Positions 10,677-20,930 of a stretch of DNA of 64,000 nucleotides are shown here, in pieces (position 1 is the first letter of the stretch; each line of letters begins with the position of its first letter). The DNA comes from Isoetes taiwanensis (lineage: Eukaryota; Streptophyta; Lycopodiopsida; Isoetales; Isoetaceae). The stretch is taken from positions 5,202,653-5,266,652 of the forward strand of contig JAJEKV010000061.1 in NCBI GenBank assembly GCA_021234155.1, written 5' to 3'. The notes beneath the pieces are model-generated. The model ran no database searches, was not told where the DNA came from, and worked only from the letters and a program-made list of their open reading frames with translations. The position numbers and the translations under genes were made by a program.

Positions 10677-10710
10677 CATGTCATTAGTGCGTTTGATCCG
10701 TCACCTTGTT
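10677..10710 (-). repeat. Right terminal inverted repeat
   Basis: It is the reverse complement of 1502-1535 with two mismatches. The octamer ATTAGTGC occurs twice here, once in the repeat and once just inside it, as a subterminal direct repeat. Confidence 0.85.
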
Positions 10711-10715
10711 TTACC
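10711..10715. repeat. Right target-site duplication TTACC
   Basis: It repeats 1497-1501 exactly and directly abuts the right TIR. Confidence 0.8.
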
Positions 10716-10818
10716 TTGTTTACAATGGTTTCACGGCCCAATCAAATCGCCTGCATCACTGTATGCCGGAGCAGCTAGTCAAGGATGGCAGAGTTCTATC
10801 AGCTATTTATACATGTGG

Positions 10819-10922
10819 GCGGCGGTTTCTTCAGAGGGAAGAAATCAAAGGCTTTTGCCCCGACTGAATGGCGACGATTTCTTTAGAGGCAAGAAATCCA
10901 AGACTTTTTGCCCTGGCTGATA
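10819..10922. repeat. Imperfect 52-bp tandem repeat
   Basis: Two successive units share GATTTCTT-AGAGG-AAGAAATC and CTTTTTGCCC/TTTTGCCCC blocks. The units are diverged and noncoding. Confidence 0.55.
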
Positions 10923-11121
10923 ACCGCTCGGAAACGTCGAAAAAGGAAAATGAAAGAAAATGGAAAAATGTATTAGGATTATATATGTTGTGAAAAATTG
11001 TACGTTTGGTATTTTTTTGGATGGGCAAGGGATTTTCTTATGGCATGCGAGTGCATAGTTTGCACGATCGTGCCATGCACCCCTGATGTCATGGGAGTTG
11101 CTATTCTAGTAAGCTGCCTCC

Positions 11122-11439
11122 ATGTCCTATCCATTTGGCTGGTGTTTTGTGTTTGTTTTTCTTTTTCTGGTCTGTGGTATGCATCGTAGTCCAGAAGAAC
11201 ATTGTTGGATTGTGATGAAAGGTGCTTTGATACCTTTGTTTGCTGCGGATATTGTCGTCTATGTCCTTTGTATTGTGGTTCTTGTATCTCTTATTGCTCG
11301 TATGGGTATGAGAAATGCTGCAAGGGCAATATCAACTGCATACTCTAAGGAAAAAAGGAAGGTGAAATTGTTCCAGCCTGGTGATGGTAGGTGGACCCAC
11401 ATTAGAGAAAATATGGGGTCTCCAAAGGGCGCTTTATGA
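11122..11439 (+). CDS. Unidentified 105-residue ORF with membrane-like segment
   Basis: The frame has two hydrophobic stretches (about residues 5-20 and 40-60) and a C-terminal basic part with LFQPGDGRWTHI. That box weakly recalls the PGD-x-x-WT motif of plant DUF295/F-box proteins. No introns, promoter or partner genes are visible. It may be a fragment or chance frame. Confidence 0.2.
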   Translation: MSYPFGWCFVFVFLFLVCGMHRSPEEHCWIVMKGALIPLFAADIVVYVLCIVVLVSLIARMGMRNAARAISTAYSKEKRKVKLFQPGDGRWTHIRENMGSPKGAL

Positions 11440-11988
11440 AAATAGAGAAATTCTACATCAACTTTTTGCTCTAGCCAATCAGAAATGAGTGCCTTTGTTC
11501 TTAATCCATACATGCCTGTCATGCCATGTTAGCTTTAGTAGACACGTGTCGAATTTAGATAGGGTCCCTTCTCCCAAGGGAGACTCCCAAATCTGCCCCA
11601 TTTTCCCATAGAGAGCATTTCCCAATGGAGATTTGAAGTCATTTATCCACGTGCAGTTAATTTTGGTTGTTGCTTTTGAATTCTGTTTTGGCAGGGTCGA
11701 GCTGGTGTGGGAAACCATAGAGTTTCGAAATTGCATGGGAAAACCTATAGTGAAGCACAAAAGCTGCTCCAAATTGGGTCTCAAGCACGGATATACTCGA
11801 AATAGGGTTTGGTTCTGATCTACCAAATTATTTTTGAAGAAAACAGGCCAGTGATAAACTCACAGGGTAAGGTTTTGATGGATCTGGCCACTCAAGTTTC
11901 CCTAAAACTAACTTTTTGTTCTTGGCATTCATGCAGTATGGAAATCGATCTGAAGGCCGATCTGAAGTAAGACAAGTAGTCCTTCACA

Positions 11989-12339
11989 ATGTCAAGGATG
12001 CCAATGGCGAATGGCTTGACTTTGTTGTTTCTGTTGGCTGCTGGGTTACCCTCCGTCCTAGATCCACAGACTCATGCGGTGAAAAGAGCCAGAGTAAAGG
12101 ATGTGAATGCCCACTGGAAAGCTCGTGTAAAAGGAATTGTATTTGGTACAGGAGGCACTAAGGTGAAGGAGGTCCTTGTGGAGCATGGCTACACTAGCTC
12201 TGATTTGGCCAACAAGAAAATTTCAGAAAGCCCGAATCTTGAAGCCAATATTATTTGTTCTTCAAATTACACTGACAAAGTTTCTGCCTGCAACATTATT
12301 AGTATCTTGAAGTATATCATCACAAGTTTGGTCAAATGA
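11989..12339 (+). CDS. Unidentified 116-residue ORF
   Basis: The frame opens with a hydrophobic signal-like stretch and continues with AHWKARVKGIVFGTGG. I do not recognise the product. The region lies in repeat-rich DNA and the start codon is arbitrary, so it could be noncoding. Confidence 0.15.
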   Translation: MSRMPMANGLTLLFLLAAGLPSVLDPQTHAVKRARVKDVNAHWKARVKGIVFGTGGTKVKEVLVEHGYTSSDLANKKISESPNLEANIICSSNYTDKVSACNIISILKYIITSLVK

Positions 12340-12718
12340 TTTTTTAGGATTTTGCATCTACTTTGAGAGCTCGAGGTATTTTCTTTCACAAGTATCATTA
12401 CACGGTCTTTCGTGCAGGTATTGATAATGTTCATGCTAACGTTTTCCAAGGCAGTGCTTTATTGGAGCTGAATTCTTTACAACACTGACAGAAAGAGGTG
12501 GGGTAAGATGTGCATTCAAAGTATTTCTACCAATTGCTACCTTTGCTTTCTTTTTTAAGCATGAGAAGATTAGTGTGGCACCAATAACATACACGGTCAG
12601 CAAAATTTCACCTGAAGCATTAGACTTGATGCTCCCAAGTAACAGGAAAAGTAGGCAGCATGAAAGTGGAGGACAACTGATCAAACCTTGGTTGCATGCG
12701 ACACACTAATGTTCAGGT

Positions 12719-13123
12719 ATGTTGGTTGATTCACATTTGTCTCTGGTTAAGTCTGAAATCTTTGGCACATGCTACTGCAGGTATAGACTCACCAAGCAGA
12801 TAATTTATGCAACTTATTTTATGGAGAGAAGACGATGCATTTGGGAACGAGATCATTGGAAATGGAAGGCGGTGGAAGATCATTCGGCCACTTCAAATTC
12901 AATGGAGCTCTCAATAGCTTGTATGGGTATGGATGACAGAATTTTTAATGTGAAGGAAGATTGGACATTATTCGAGTGCAAGAAACTAGTAGGGTCATTT
13001 TGTTATTATGGTGATTTTCAATTCTATTTAGATGGTAAAAAAGTTGGCTTCCATCGTGAATTTGCCGTGCAATGCAAGATCTGCAAGCCCCCGAGCATTC
13101 TAAGCATTGTAATCTTGGGATAA
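12719..13123 (+). CDS. Unidentified 134-residue ORF
   Basis: The second half reads MDDRIFNVKEDWTLFECKKLV followed by FQFYLDGKKVGF. This has the strand-helix-strand rhythm of a ubiquitin-like fold, but no diagnostic residue supports it. An AG at the frame's start could be a splice acceptor. Function unknown. Confidence 0.2.
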   Translation: MLVDSHLSLVKSEIFGTCYCRYRLTKQIIYATYFMERRRCIWERDHWKWKAVEDHSATSNSMELSIACMGMDDRIFNVKEDWTLFECKKLVGSFCYYGDFQFYLDGKKVGFHREFAVQCKICKPPSILSIVILG

Positions 13124-13259
13124 TGATAGAGTAGGTGGCTGTTCATGATCAATGTCATGCAATTTCTGTCACTAAAGTGCAGGGAAAACAAAAAAAGGTT
13201 GAGAATACTGGTTGAAATCAGGTTCAAATCCTGATACTCTAAAATGCATATCAGCAAGT

Positions 13260-14138
13260 TTTGTTAAAGTTATGATCTTGGATTCCAAATTTTCAGCAAG
13301 TTTTCTTCATGAATTTAGTTAGCAAGTTTCTCTATGAATTTTACACTAAGTTTTCTGAAGCTCAAAGGTTCAGAAGTTCAAAGCATTTCCGAAGTTCTCA
13401 TCTTTAAAAGTTCAAGGCTTTTGATGAACTTGCTTTGTCCAAAGTTTATGATTGCAGAACATGCTACAAGTCTAGGTGAGTACTAATGATCAATTAGATG
13501 AAGACCAATGGATTTAAGATCAATGGGTTTCAACCTTTTCCTTCATGCTTAAGATCAATAACATTTTGAGACCATTTATAAGCTCAATTCTAAAAAAATT
13601 ATGGAATCATCTTCTAATATTTTAAGTCCATTTATAAGCCCAATACTAAAACAATTATGGGATCATCTTCATTGTTGCACTGCTTGTAAAGTTTGAGGTT
13701 GCCGAGCAATTTTGGTTGCATGGATTTTGCTTGAGAAGAAACTATCCAGTCTTTCCTGATTATGGTTGGTGATTATGGTTGGTAGTTGCGTCCATCTAGT
13801 AGCTTCTTGACTTCATGTTGTCTATTCACTATGTAGATACCAAATAGAAGTAGTCTATTCACTATGTACACATTGGCATCATGTCTATATGGATGGTACA
13901 AGGTGCACATGGGATGTCGCTTTGATTTAACATCCCATGGGCTGAACTATGTGTTTTCCCATAATTCAATAAATCAACAAGAAACAATGTAACCATGCCT
14001 AGAATACCATGGTATAAATTACTTGCTTTGATTTAACATCCTATGGGTTGAATTCTTACTTTGAATTTGTCCTTCATGCTTTGAATCATGCATCTAATGG
14101 TTTTGCCCATAGCTCAGTAAAGAAATTAACATGAATGT
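13260..14138. other. AT-rich noncoding stretch
   Basis: It contains loosely repeated phrases (AGCAAGTTT, AAAGTTC, GATCAATG; and a repeated CCATTTATAAGC-AATTCTAA block at 13572 and 13630) but no gene. Confidence 0.5.
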
Positions 14139-14470
14139 GATATGGTCTATGGGGTACGGGATAAAGCCTAGAAAGGTTGGGACCCATTGGATAACTATTT
14201 CCTGGAAGGATCTGCCCTTTTGGCGTGTTGGTTATCACTAGAGGTGTTAGTGCGTAATATTTGGTATGAGAGCCAAGGTTCAATTCCTTGTGGCAACATT
14301 GGTATGTTCCACATGCTTGAGGGCAAGCATCTCGCGGAGGGGGAGGAATTGATATGGTCTATGGGGTAGGGGATAAAGCCTGGAAAGGTTGGGGCCTATT
14401 GGATAACAATTTCATGGAAGGATCCGCCCTTTTGGCGTGTTGGTTATCACTAGAGGTGCTAGTGCGTAAC
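14139..14470. repeat. Duplicated ~115-bp unit flanking a primer-binding-site-like sequence
   Basis: A unit beginning GATATGGTCTATGGGGTA occurs at 14139 and again at 14351 (offset 212) with high identity, ending near GTTAGTGCGTAA. The spacer has TGGTATGAGAGCC (about 14261-14273), one base off the TGGTATCAGAGCC primer-binding site used by many plant LTR retroelements. It is therefore probably a tandem remnant of LTR ends. Confidence 0.5.
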
Positions 14471-14479
14471 AGAATGAAC

Positions 14480-14620
14480 ATACACAATGTAGATTCAACG
14501 AAAACTTTTAACATGAATGAACGTAGACAATGTAGCTTCAATGAAAATTTTTAAGATAAGTCAACGTAGACAATGTAGATTCAACAAATTTTTTGACAAA
14601 AAGATATAGATTCAACGAAT
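14480..14620. repeat. Short diverged tandem repeat
   Basis: About 42-bp units with GTAGACAATGTAG-TTCAA(C/T)GAAAA recur three to four times. Noncoding. Confidence 0.5.
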
Positions 14621-15107
14621 ATATTGATAAAAGGAACGGATCTCCATGGCAAAGGGATTCCTTTTGTCATGAAGATCCAATCCAACTGCAATTGATGTGG
14701 AATTGCCTATATATAGATGCCTCTTTTTTTTAGTTGATCATGTGGGATATATGCGGGCAAATAACCTTTTTAGGGTTCATTGTTCATCCTTCCGACCCTT
14801 GAAAGTGATCTGGATCTGCATGGTTCCCTGAAGTCGCCAACAATATGCTCTGTCAATTCTTCTAAGGGAATCCTAGAGGGTCATGATGGCGTAGCTGGAG
14901 ATGGGCATAATAATAGAGGATCAGATTATAGCTTGGGCTGAGGCAGCACCACTACATCAAATGATGCATGTGGAAGTAATTTTTGTGAGACATGGGGATT
15001 CCTGGTGCATGTATGAAGTCCTCAGCCCTTCCTACGCATGCAAGTTCTATTAGGAGCAGTTATAAATAGCAAACCTTTTATGACAAAAAAATCTCAGCTA
15101 ATATGGA

Positions 15108-15350
15108 CTGCAAATCCCTTTTTTGGTTGCTGGCTATTATAAGTGTTCATGTTAAACTTGTTATATTATCAGATCATGTTAATATCAGTTCATGTTATTA
15201 GTTTTGTGATACCATTTTTGAAAATCAATGTGCAAATCTATTTTGGTTGTTGGCTATTATAAGTGTTCATATTCTACTTGTTATATTTTCAGTTCATGTT
15301 AATATCAGTTCATAATCAGTTATGTGATACCATTTTTTAAATGCAATCTG
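15108..15350. repeat. Two ~122-bp tandem units
   Basis: TGCAAATC...GGCTATTATAAGTGTTCAT...TGTGATACCATTTTT is present twice, starting at about 15108 and 15231. Noncoding. Confidence 0.65.
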
Positions 15351-15599
15351 AGTGCCAAGACAGTTGAATGAAATTGAATTATACACATGATCTGCAAGTT
15401 ATCTTTTAACACATGATCTACAAGTTGCCTTTTACCAAATTTCAGGAGCAATATCTACTACCAATTCTCTGCCTTTTCTGCCTCCATACTAACAAGCCTT
15501 GGTTAACAGCAGAACCTTTCCAAGTCTCTCCTTTTCTTTTCTTTGAGGCCTCAGCCAATACCTTATGCAACTGTGGAGAAGCCTATCTCGCCACACTCT

Positions 15600-17906
15600 C
15601 TTCATGACGAGAAATTACTCTCCTATAGAACCATTGTGCCATCTGTATGAGTAGATTTGACAAAGAATGTGACCCTCCATGCTGAGTCTTCCGGTTATAT
15701 GCAACCTTGGCTTGCTTATGGGACTCTCCACACCTTGCATGCTCCAATTTGATAAGCTTTCATACTTCTAAGCAAACCAAGGCCATGAGCATATAATGAT
15801 GTGGATGTAATGAGTAACCTCTGTTGCGCCCCAGGCCTGTATGTATGCATGTGTAAACTTCCTGACCACCACCACCCTAAACCTGGCTATTTCAGCCTCA
15901 GTTAAATATGTCTTTTGTAAAAGGCTGTTCAAATTTGACAGTGCATTCCATGCAGCCATTTTTCTCACAGTACCATTCACACCATCTATCCTATCCCTTT
16001 CAACCTCAACTAATTTCTTCCCAAATTCATAAACACCACCCTTATCATTATCAGGCCTGCTCAAGAAATGCCAAGCTCTCCACCAATGGATACCTTGGCT
16101 GGGACTGAGGCAGCTTTTCCATTACCCGACTTCTTGTGGTCTTGTTCCAGTTTGACACATCCACCATGCAAGCCTGCCTCGTACAATACCTTTTCAACAT
16201 GCCCAATGCCTTCTTCCCTCTCCTTCTCCCCTCATATATTCCATACAAAACACTCCGAGTGATGTATCATCTTTTCCACAATCCTGACAAGTGCATGAAG
16301 AGTGCAAATGTGCATTCTTTCTAGTGGTATTAAGAGTATTGGATCAAAGGTCTCATCTTTCGAGTGACGATCAGGAGGCATGTTCTGATCACACTCAAGA
16401 GTGCTCTTGGACCCCTCCTCCTCCTCCTCCTCCCCCTCCTCCTCCTCCAATGTGTAGCAGCAATAAATACAATTCCTTGTGGTCTTGGCACCTGAAGAAC
16501 TTATGTTATACATGGCCTTTTCTATCTTCAAGCACATGCCAAATGGAAATTAACAATAAAGGAACCATGGCCTGCAACACTTAATTTCTCACCATTGCCA
16601 TACATACCTAGCAGCCTTGGGATGTTTGTCTGATCAAAAACCCATTTCAAAACATTGTAGTTCTCTTTCTGAACCTAGAACATGCCCAACCAACAAGTAT
16701 GGTTTTCTGATTACACAGAAAACCAATTTAGATCCCTAATTTTCTTCTTCTTATTTCTTTCCTCATCATAATTGCTTGTGAATGCCCTATTCATCAGAGT
16801 TAAGGATACTCCCTCGTACTTTGTTCTGTGTGACATCTCCATCTCATCCAGCTTCAAGCAAATTTTGAGTTTCCCATTCACCCTGCTTCATGTATGTTAT
16901 AATAAACAACCATGAGACCTAAAATCTTATCCAATTCAAACTACATGTTATTTTTGGCATGCAATCCAAGAATATCTCTTCATTACTTTTTAAACTTTTT
17001 TTGGGATCTTTTTTAGTTTTTTGGCGCCCTTACTGTTCCCAACTGTAACTGAAGCTGCAACAGAAAAACCACATTCCAGAGAATGCATGCTTCCTAATAT
17101 TTCATTTATTGAAATGTTTTTTCTCCTTCTGATTAGCTCTAAGCTGTAGGGTCTAGGGATGACAATTTTCTTTGTTCTCAATGACTTCAAAGCATCATAA
17201 AATGGCTTGAACAACAACTTGTAGCCCTGCCTATTGATCCTAGCAGTACCACAAACCTCTTGAACTTTGGATGCATCAATTTTAGAGTATATCTCGCCAA
17301 CTACATGTTCAAGCACTCTTTTCCTAAGGCCAATGTTTGAAGGGTTATCAAGCAAGGAAATTATCTCATTATTGTTAGCAATTGTTTTAATAATTTGCCA
17401 TACATTTTCCCTGACAACCTGCTAGTATTATGTGGCCTCTTTGTGTTTAACACATTCTTGATTGCATAAATCCCTCTCTTGGAAGGACCACACCTCATAT
17501 TCAAGTTCTTAATTGGTTTTTTTCCTTTCTTCCTTTCTCGCCATCCAAGAGAGGTCCTCTTCATCCAGGCCAATCTCTTCTCAACACATACAAGTTTTCT
17601 CTTCAAGTTATTTGCACGATTACTCTCTGCCTCAGATTCTCGTTGTCTCAATTTCAGCACACAATTAGCAAGCATTTTGTCACCTTCAAATTCTTCATTT
17701 TGTACATGCATGCACCTTAATAATCTGTGAATTTCAGCCAACAATTGGCCACTATATTGCATTATGTCTGTGCAATATCCAAGCAAACCTGATTTTCCTT
17801 CACAAGCAAACTTTACTGAGCGGGCAATTGAATTAAAATCTGGATGATGTTCGATCATAGGATTCTTTGGGTAAATCTCTCCTCTTGCCCAAATATTGCC
17901 TTTCAT
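15600..17906 (-). pseudogene. Decayed transposon-derived gene (THYIH/NHGGG-type family)
   Basis: Successive minus-strand frames are 17906-17361, 17355-16990, 16537-16232, 16064-15768 and a shifted tail to about 15600. They read in the order GEIYPKNPMIEHHPDFNSI, CTDIMQYSGQLLAEIHRL, a coiled-coil-like charged part, MHICTLHALVRIVEKMIHH, WGATEVTHYIHIIICSWPWF and, after a frame change, HARCGESHKQAKVAYNRKTQHGG. The C(T/I)LHAL-R-EK and THYIH...(N/E)-x(n)-SHK...H-GG motifs resemble an uncharacterised, transposon-borne protein family found in animals, algae and plants. There it lies near multi-copy genes, and I infer a nuclease-like role. Stops and frameshifts make this copy nonfunctional. No flanking inverted repeats were identified. 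The 16232-16537 part includes a Glu-run encoded by a CTC microsatellite. Confidence 0.5.
16412..16449. repeat. CTC microsatellite
   Basis: Interrupted CTC trinucleotide run within the decayed gene; it reads as poly-Glu on the minus strand. Confidence 0.85.
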
Positions 17907-18088
17907 ACTTGGATTTAAAAGTTTGCTTGAAATTCCATATCACAGGTATGTTTGTTTCTCGTCACAAGTATTAGGTATTTAGTAGCAAGTGGTAGAGGAG
18001 CCCAGGGACTTGCCTATGGTCATATGCTTGATGCCTTAGATGTCAGCATTGTTTGATTATTTTAGAAATTATTTTCGATGGAACATGC

Positions 18089-18097
18089 AAAGAATAT
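18089..18097. repeat. LINE target-site duplication AAAGAATAT (left copy)
   Basis: It matches 19796-19804, and the uninterrupted duplicate near 20457 has the same site once. Confidence 0.8.
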
Positions 18098-19795
18098 TTT
18101 TTTTTTGTTGAAGGACGTCAGACTTTATTCAATCAAAGAGTCAAATACAAGTATAAATGCAGAGACAGGAATAAAATCTCAGCAGATAAGCGGAGACCCA
18201 CCGAGTGAAGCAACCTGCCTAAGCATAAGAGTGCACATCCAAAAACGCCTCAAAAATCATTCGCCTCTTGCGAGGGGCAAGTGAAGAACAATGATACGAC
18301 TTTACAATGTAACCTTGAGCGTCTTGGAGAACACGATTATCTGCCACATCCAGACCTTTGAAGATTACCAATCTTCGTCTTTTCCAGATAGTCCAAAGCA
18401 ACCATCCCGGCCGCTAGATGAAAAGCCCGGCCTTGTAACTCTGTCCGTGTACTTGGGTAAATTGCCAAAAGCGGTTGTTGACTTGTTAGTGAAACCTGAA
18501 AAGGGAGAACAACCAGTCCCATACCGTCTAAGGTGTTCACACATGAAAAAGCAATGCTCAATGGTCTCGAGATCCACGCTTGCATACTTGGACACGATTT
18601 GATATTCTAGGGTTAAACTTATGGACAAGCACATTAACCCATGAGACACCTATGAAGAATCGCCACCAAAGAATCGCCACTTTAGGATGAAGTAGCTTGT
18701 CCCATGCCCAAGACCACACCTTCGCCATTGAAGAGGAGGAAGTTGAAGAGACCACTTATTAGATCGGAGGAAGAATATCGATATCAAGCAACAACCGATA
18801 CATAGAGTTCACAAGTTTGCACTCCTTAATTTCTTCATGACAAACCCATACCAAAATATCTTCTTGGTGTGGCGAGAATAGGCTGTAGAAAATCAGCAAC
18901 TTTTTGCCAAAGAACTCTATCCCATCGCCCCAATAGAAACTTTAATCGAAAAGCCTCCCATGTCGAATCGGCCTCGAGTCATACCATCTTTGCAATAGTT
19001 AAGATTCCAGCACTTTTCCAACGTCTTTGAGTCAATGGGTGCATCAGAAAGCAAAGTGGTTGATTGTCTACCGAGGGATCCACCAACAAGGTGCGGTCAA
19101 CTGTACACAAGCGGTTGGACTGATGTGAAATAAAGTTTTGATCTGTGTGCCGTGAATCTAACAATCCCTTTAAGAATGGAGAAGCATTATGATAAGGCCG
19201 CAACTCATAAAATAAACTCCATGGAAGAACAGGTTTGAGTGTGACTTTACCAAAGGGATCTGATGGGTAAGAGCCCGTGCAATAAGCCGTAACCGGGAGA
19301 ATCATCCTTACCTACGAAGAAGCCAAATGAATTTTGAGATCATAACCTTACTCGCAAATGGAAATCATCATGCCCAAACCTCCAAAGCCAGACTTAGGTT
19401 TTATACACTTAGACCATGCAACCTTCACCACTACCCTCGCTTCATTTCCACCCCCCGGATAAAGTTTCTAACAACACCCACAATCTCCTGAAACTTTAAG
19501 TGGGAAGCAAGAATGGCAGAAGCCATATAGACATGTGTGTTGCTTAAGACATGCTTAGCAACTGTTACCCTTCCAGGCATAGATAGCTTAGCCGTATCCC
19601 ACCAAAAAAGGTGCCTCTGCAACCCCTCGATTATAACATCCCAAGCATCAGAAGTTGAAACATGAATACCCACTGGGATACCAAGAAGCTTGGTTGCCTT
19701 CCCATGAGGCAACACCTTCCAGGGGTAAGCAAGGACACATGGTGGGACTTCATCATCTAGAGTCCACAAAGCAGAACACTTTTGCCAACCGACCA
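18098..19795 (-). mobile_element. 5'-truncated LINE (L1-like, zf-RVT type)
   Basis: The minus strand ends in a poly(A) tract (T-run 18098-18106). It encodes, from 19796 downwards, the C-terminal part of a plant LINE reverse transcriptase: KATKLLGIPVG, then FWWDTAKLSMPGRV. Further on comes the zinc-binding region (LLHPKVAILWWRFFIG, then IEHCFFMCEHL). The insertion is bounded by a 9-bp target duplication AAAGAATAT (18089-18097 and 19796-19804). The 5' half of the element, including the RT catalytic region, is missing, as is usual for incomplete target-primed reverse transcription. Frameshifts are present. Confidence 0.85.
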
Positions 19796-20930
19796 AAAGA
19801 ATATGGTCTTTTGTCTTTAGGTACTGCGTTGTATATCTTAGAGTTTCAATTAATGTGTGGTAGCTGATAGCTCATGGTAATATCCAGGTTTTTTAGTGCT
19901 TGAACTAACTAAAAGTTATTGTCCTTCCCAACAATGATTTGTTTCAGTTCTAGTTCAATGGATTATTAATTTAAAAATTTGTCTTTTTGACAAGAAGTTT
20001 GATCTGCACATGTTCTGATACACATCCAACGTCTTTTGCTCTTTCTTTCAGAATATGTTGAATGCGTCTATGACTAAGATGCGTATACATGCAATGGTCT
20101 AAAGTGCTCTATGCGGTCAATATTCTTCATTCACGAGGTATATTCTTCCAGGAAGATATGGTAATCTCAATCTCTTATGTTGGGCTGTTGCCCTTGCATG
20201 TGCTGTCCCATAACCCGTTGGGTTCCCGTGGACGTAAAAATTTCTTATCTTATCTTATCTTACAATCCTTGAGTTATAAGAGCATCAAAAGCAACATTTT
20301 AGTTATAGCAGTCATCACACTTTTGCAAAATTGAAATAAACAAAACAACAAACTGAAGAATCTAGCTACCAGGGACTTGCCCATGGTCATACACTTGATG
20401 CCTTGGGTGCCAGCACTGTTTGATTGTTTTAGAAATTATTTTAGATGAAACATGCAAAGAATATGGCCTTTGGTCTTTGGGTACTTTGTTGTATACCTTA
20501 GAGTTTCAGTTAATGTATGGTAGCTGATTGCTCATGGTAATATCTAGGGTTTTCTGTACTTGAACTAACTGGAGTTATTGTTGTTACCAACAATGATCTG
20601 TTTCAGTTCTAGTTCGATGGTTGTCTTTTTGACAGGAAGTTTGATCTGCACATGTTTTGACACACACGATCAAGATGTGTGCATCTAGTGGTCGAAAGTG
20701 CTCTGTGCAGTCAATATTCTTCATTCACGAGGTATATTTTTTCAGGAAGATATGATAATCTCAATCTCATTATGCTGGACTGCTTAAAACCTTGAAGTTT
20801 TTATAGCCATAAATTTGTTTACAGTCCTTGAGTTATAGGAGCATCAAAAGCAACCTTTTAGTTAAAGCAGTCATCACATTTTTGCAAAACTGGTATAAAC
20901 ACGGCTTAGTCTACAAGCTGAAGAATCTAG

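Larger units (their letters stand above)
1502..10710. mobile_element. 9.2-kb DNA transposon carrying methyltransferase and transposase-like genes
   Basis: The ends are inverted repeats (left AACAAGGTGACGGATCAA, with the right end its reverse complement) flanked by TTACC on both sides. Inside are two divergent multi-exon genes. The minus gene (6062 to 2078) has ParB-like and amino-methyltransferase domains. The plus gene (6650 to 9921) has a transposase-like core. They share a 590-bp intergenic region. About 25 palindromes related to GTCTATGCGCGCATAGAC are scattered through the noncoding parts of the element and none were seen outside it. Both genes have frame breaks, so this copy appears defective, or the assembly carries homopolymer errors. 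The superfamily is not one I can name: the TIR sequence and 5-bp TSD do not match CACTA, hAT, Mutator, Harbinger or mariner patterns that I know. Calling it a transposon is well supported; the autonomy and mechanism are inference. Confidence 0.85.
18001..20930. repeat. Tandem duplication, one copy interrupted by a LINE
   Basis: Sequence from 18001 (CAGGGACTTGCC) to 18097 continues at 19805-20340 once the LINE is removed. The same sequence occurs again at about 20365-20930, with scattered mismatches. The second copy is uninterrupted and shows the empty insertion site, AAAGAATATGG, near 20457. Confidence 0.75.

Noticed and set aside
12719-13123. Ubiquitin-like protein gene
   Set aside because: The resemblance is only in predicted secondary-structure rhythm, with no diagnostic residues, so it was left as an unknown ORF.
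14261-14285. tRNA gene-like sequence
   Set aside because: It fits only the primer-binding site plus a few bases. No cloverleaf arms could be formed.
18979-19796. Host gene on the minus strand
   Set aside because: LGIPVG, WWDTAKLSMPGRV, the zinc-binding region, poly(A) and TSD show that it is a LINE.
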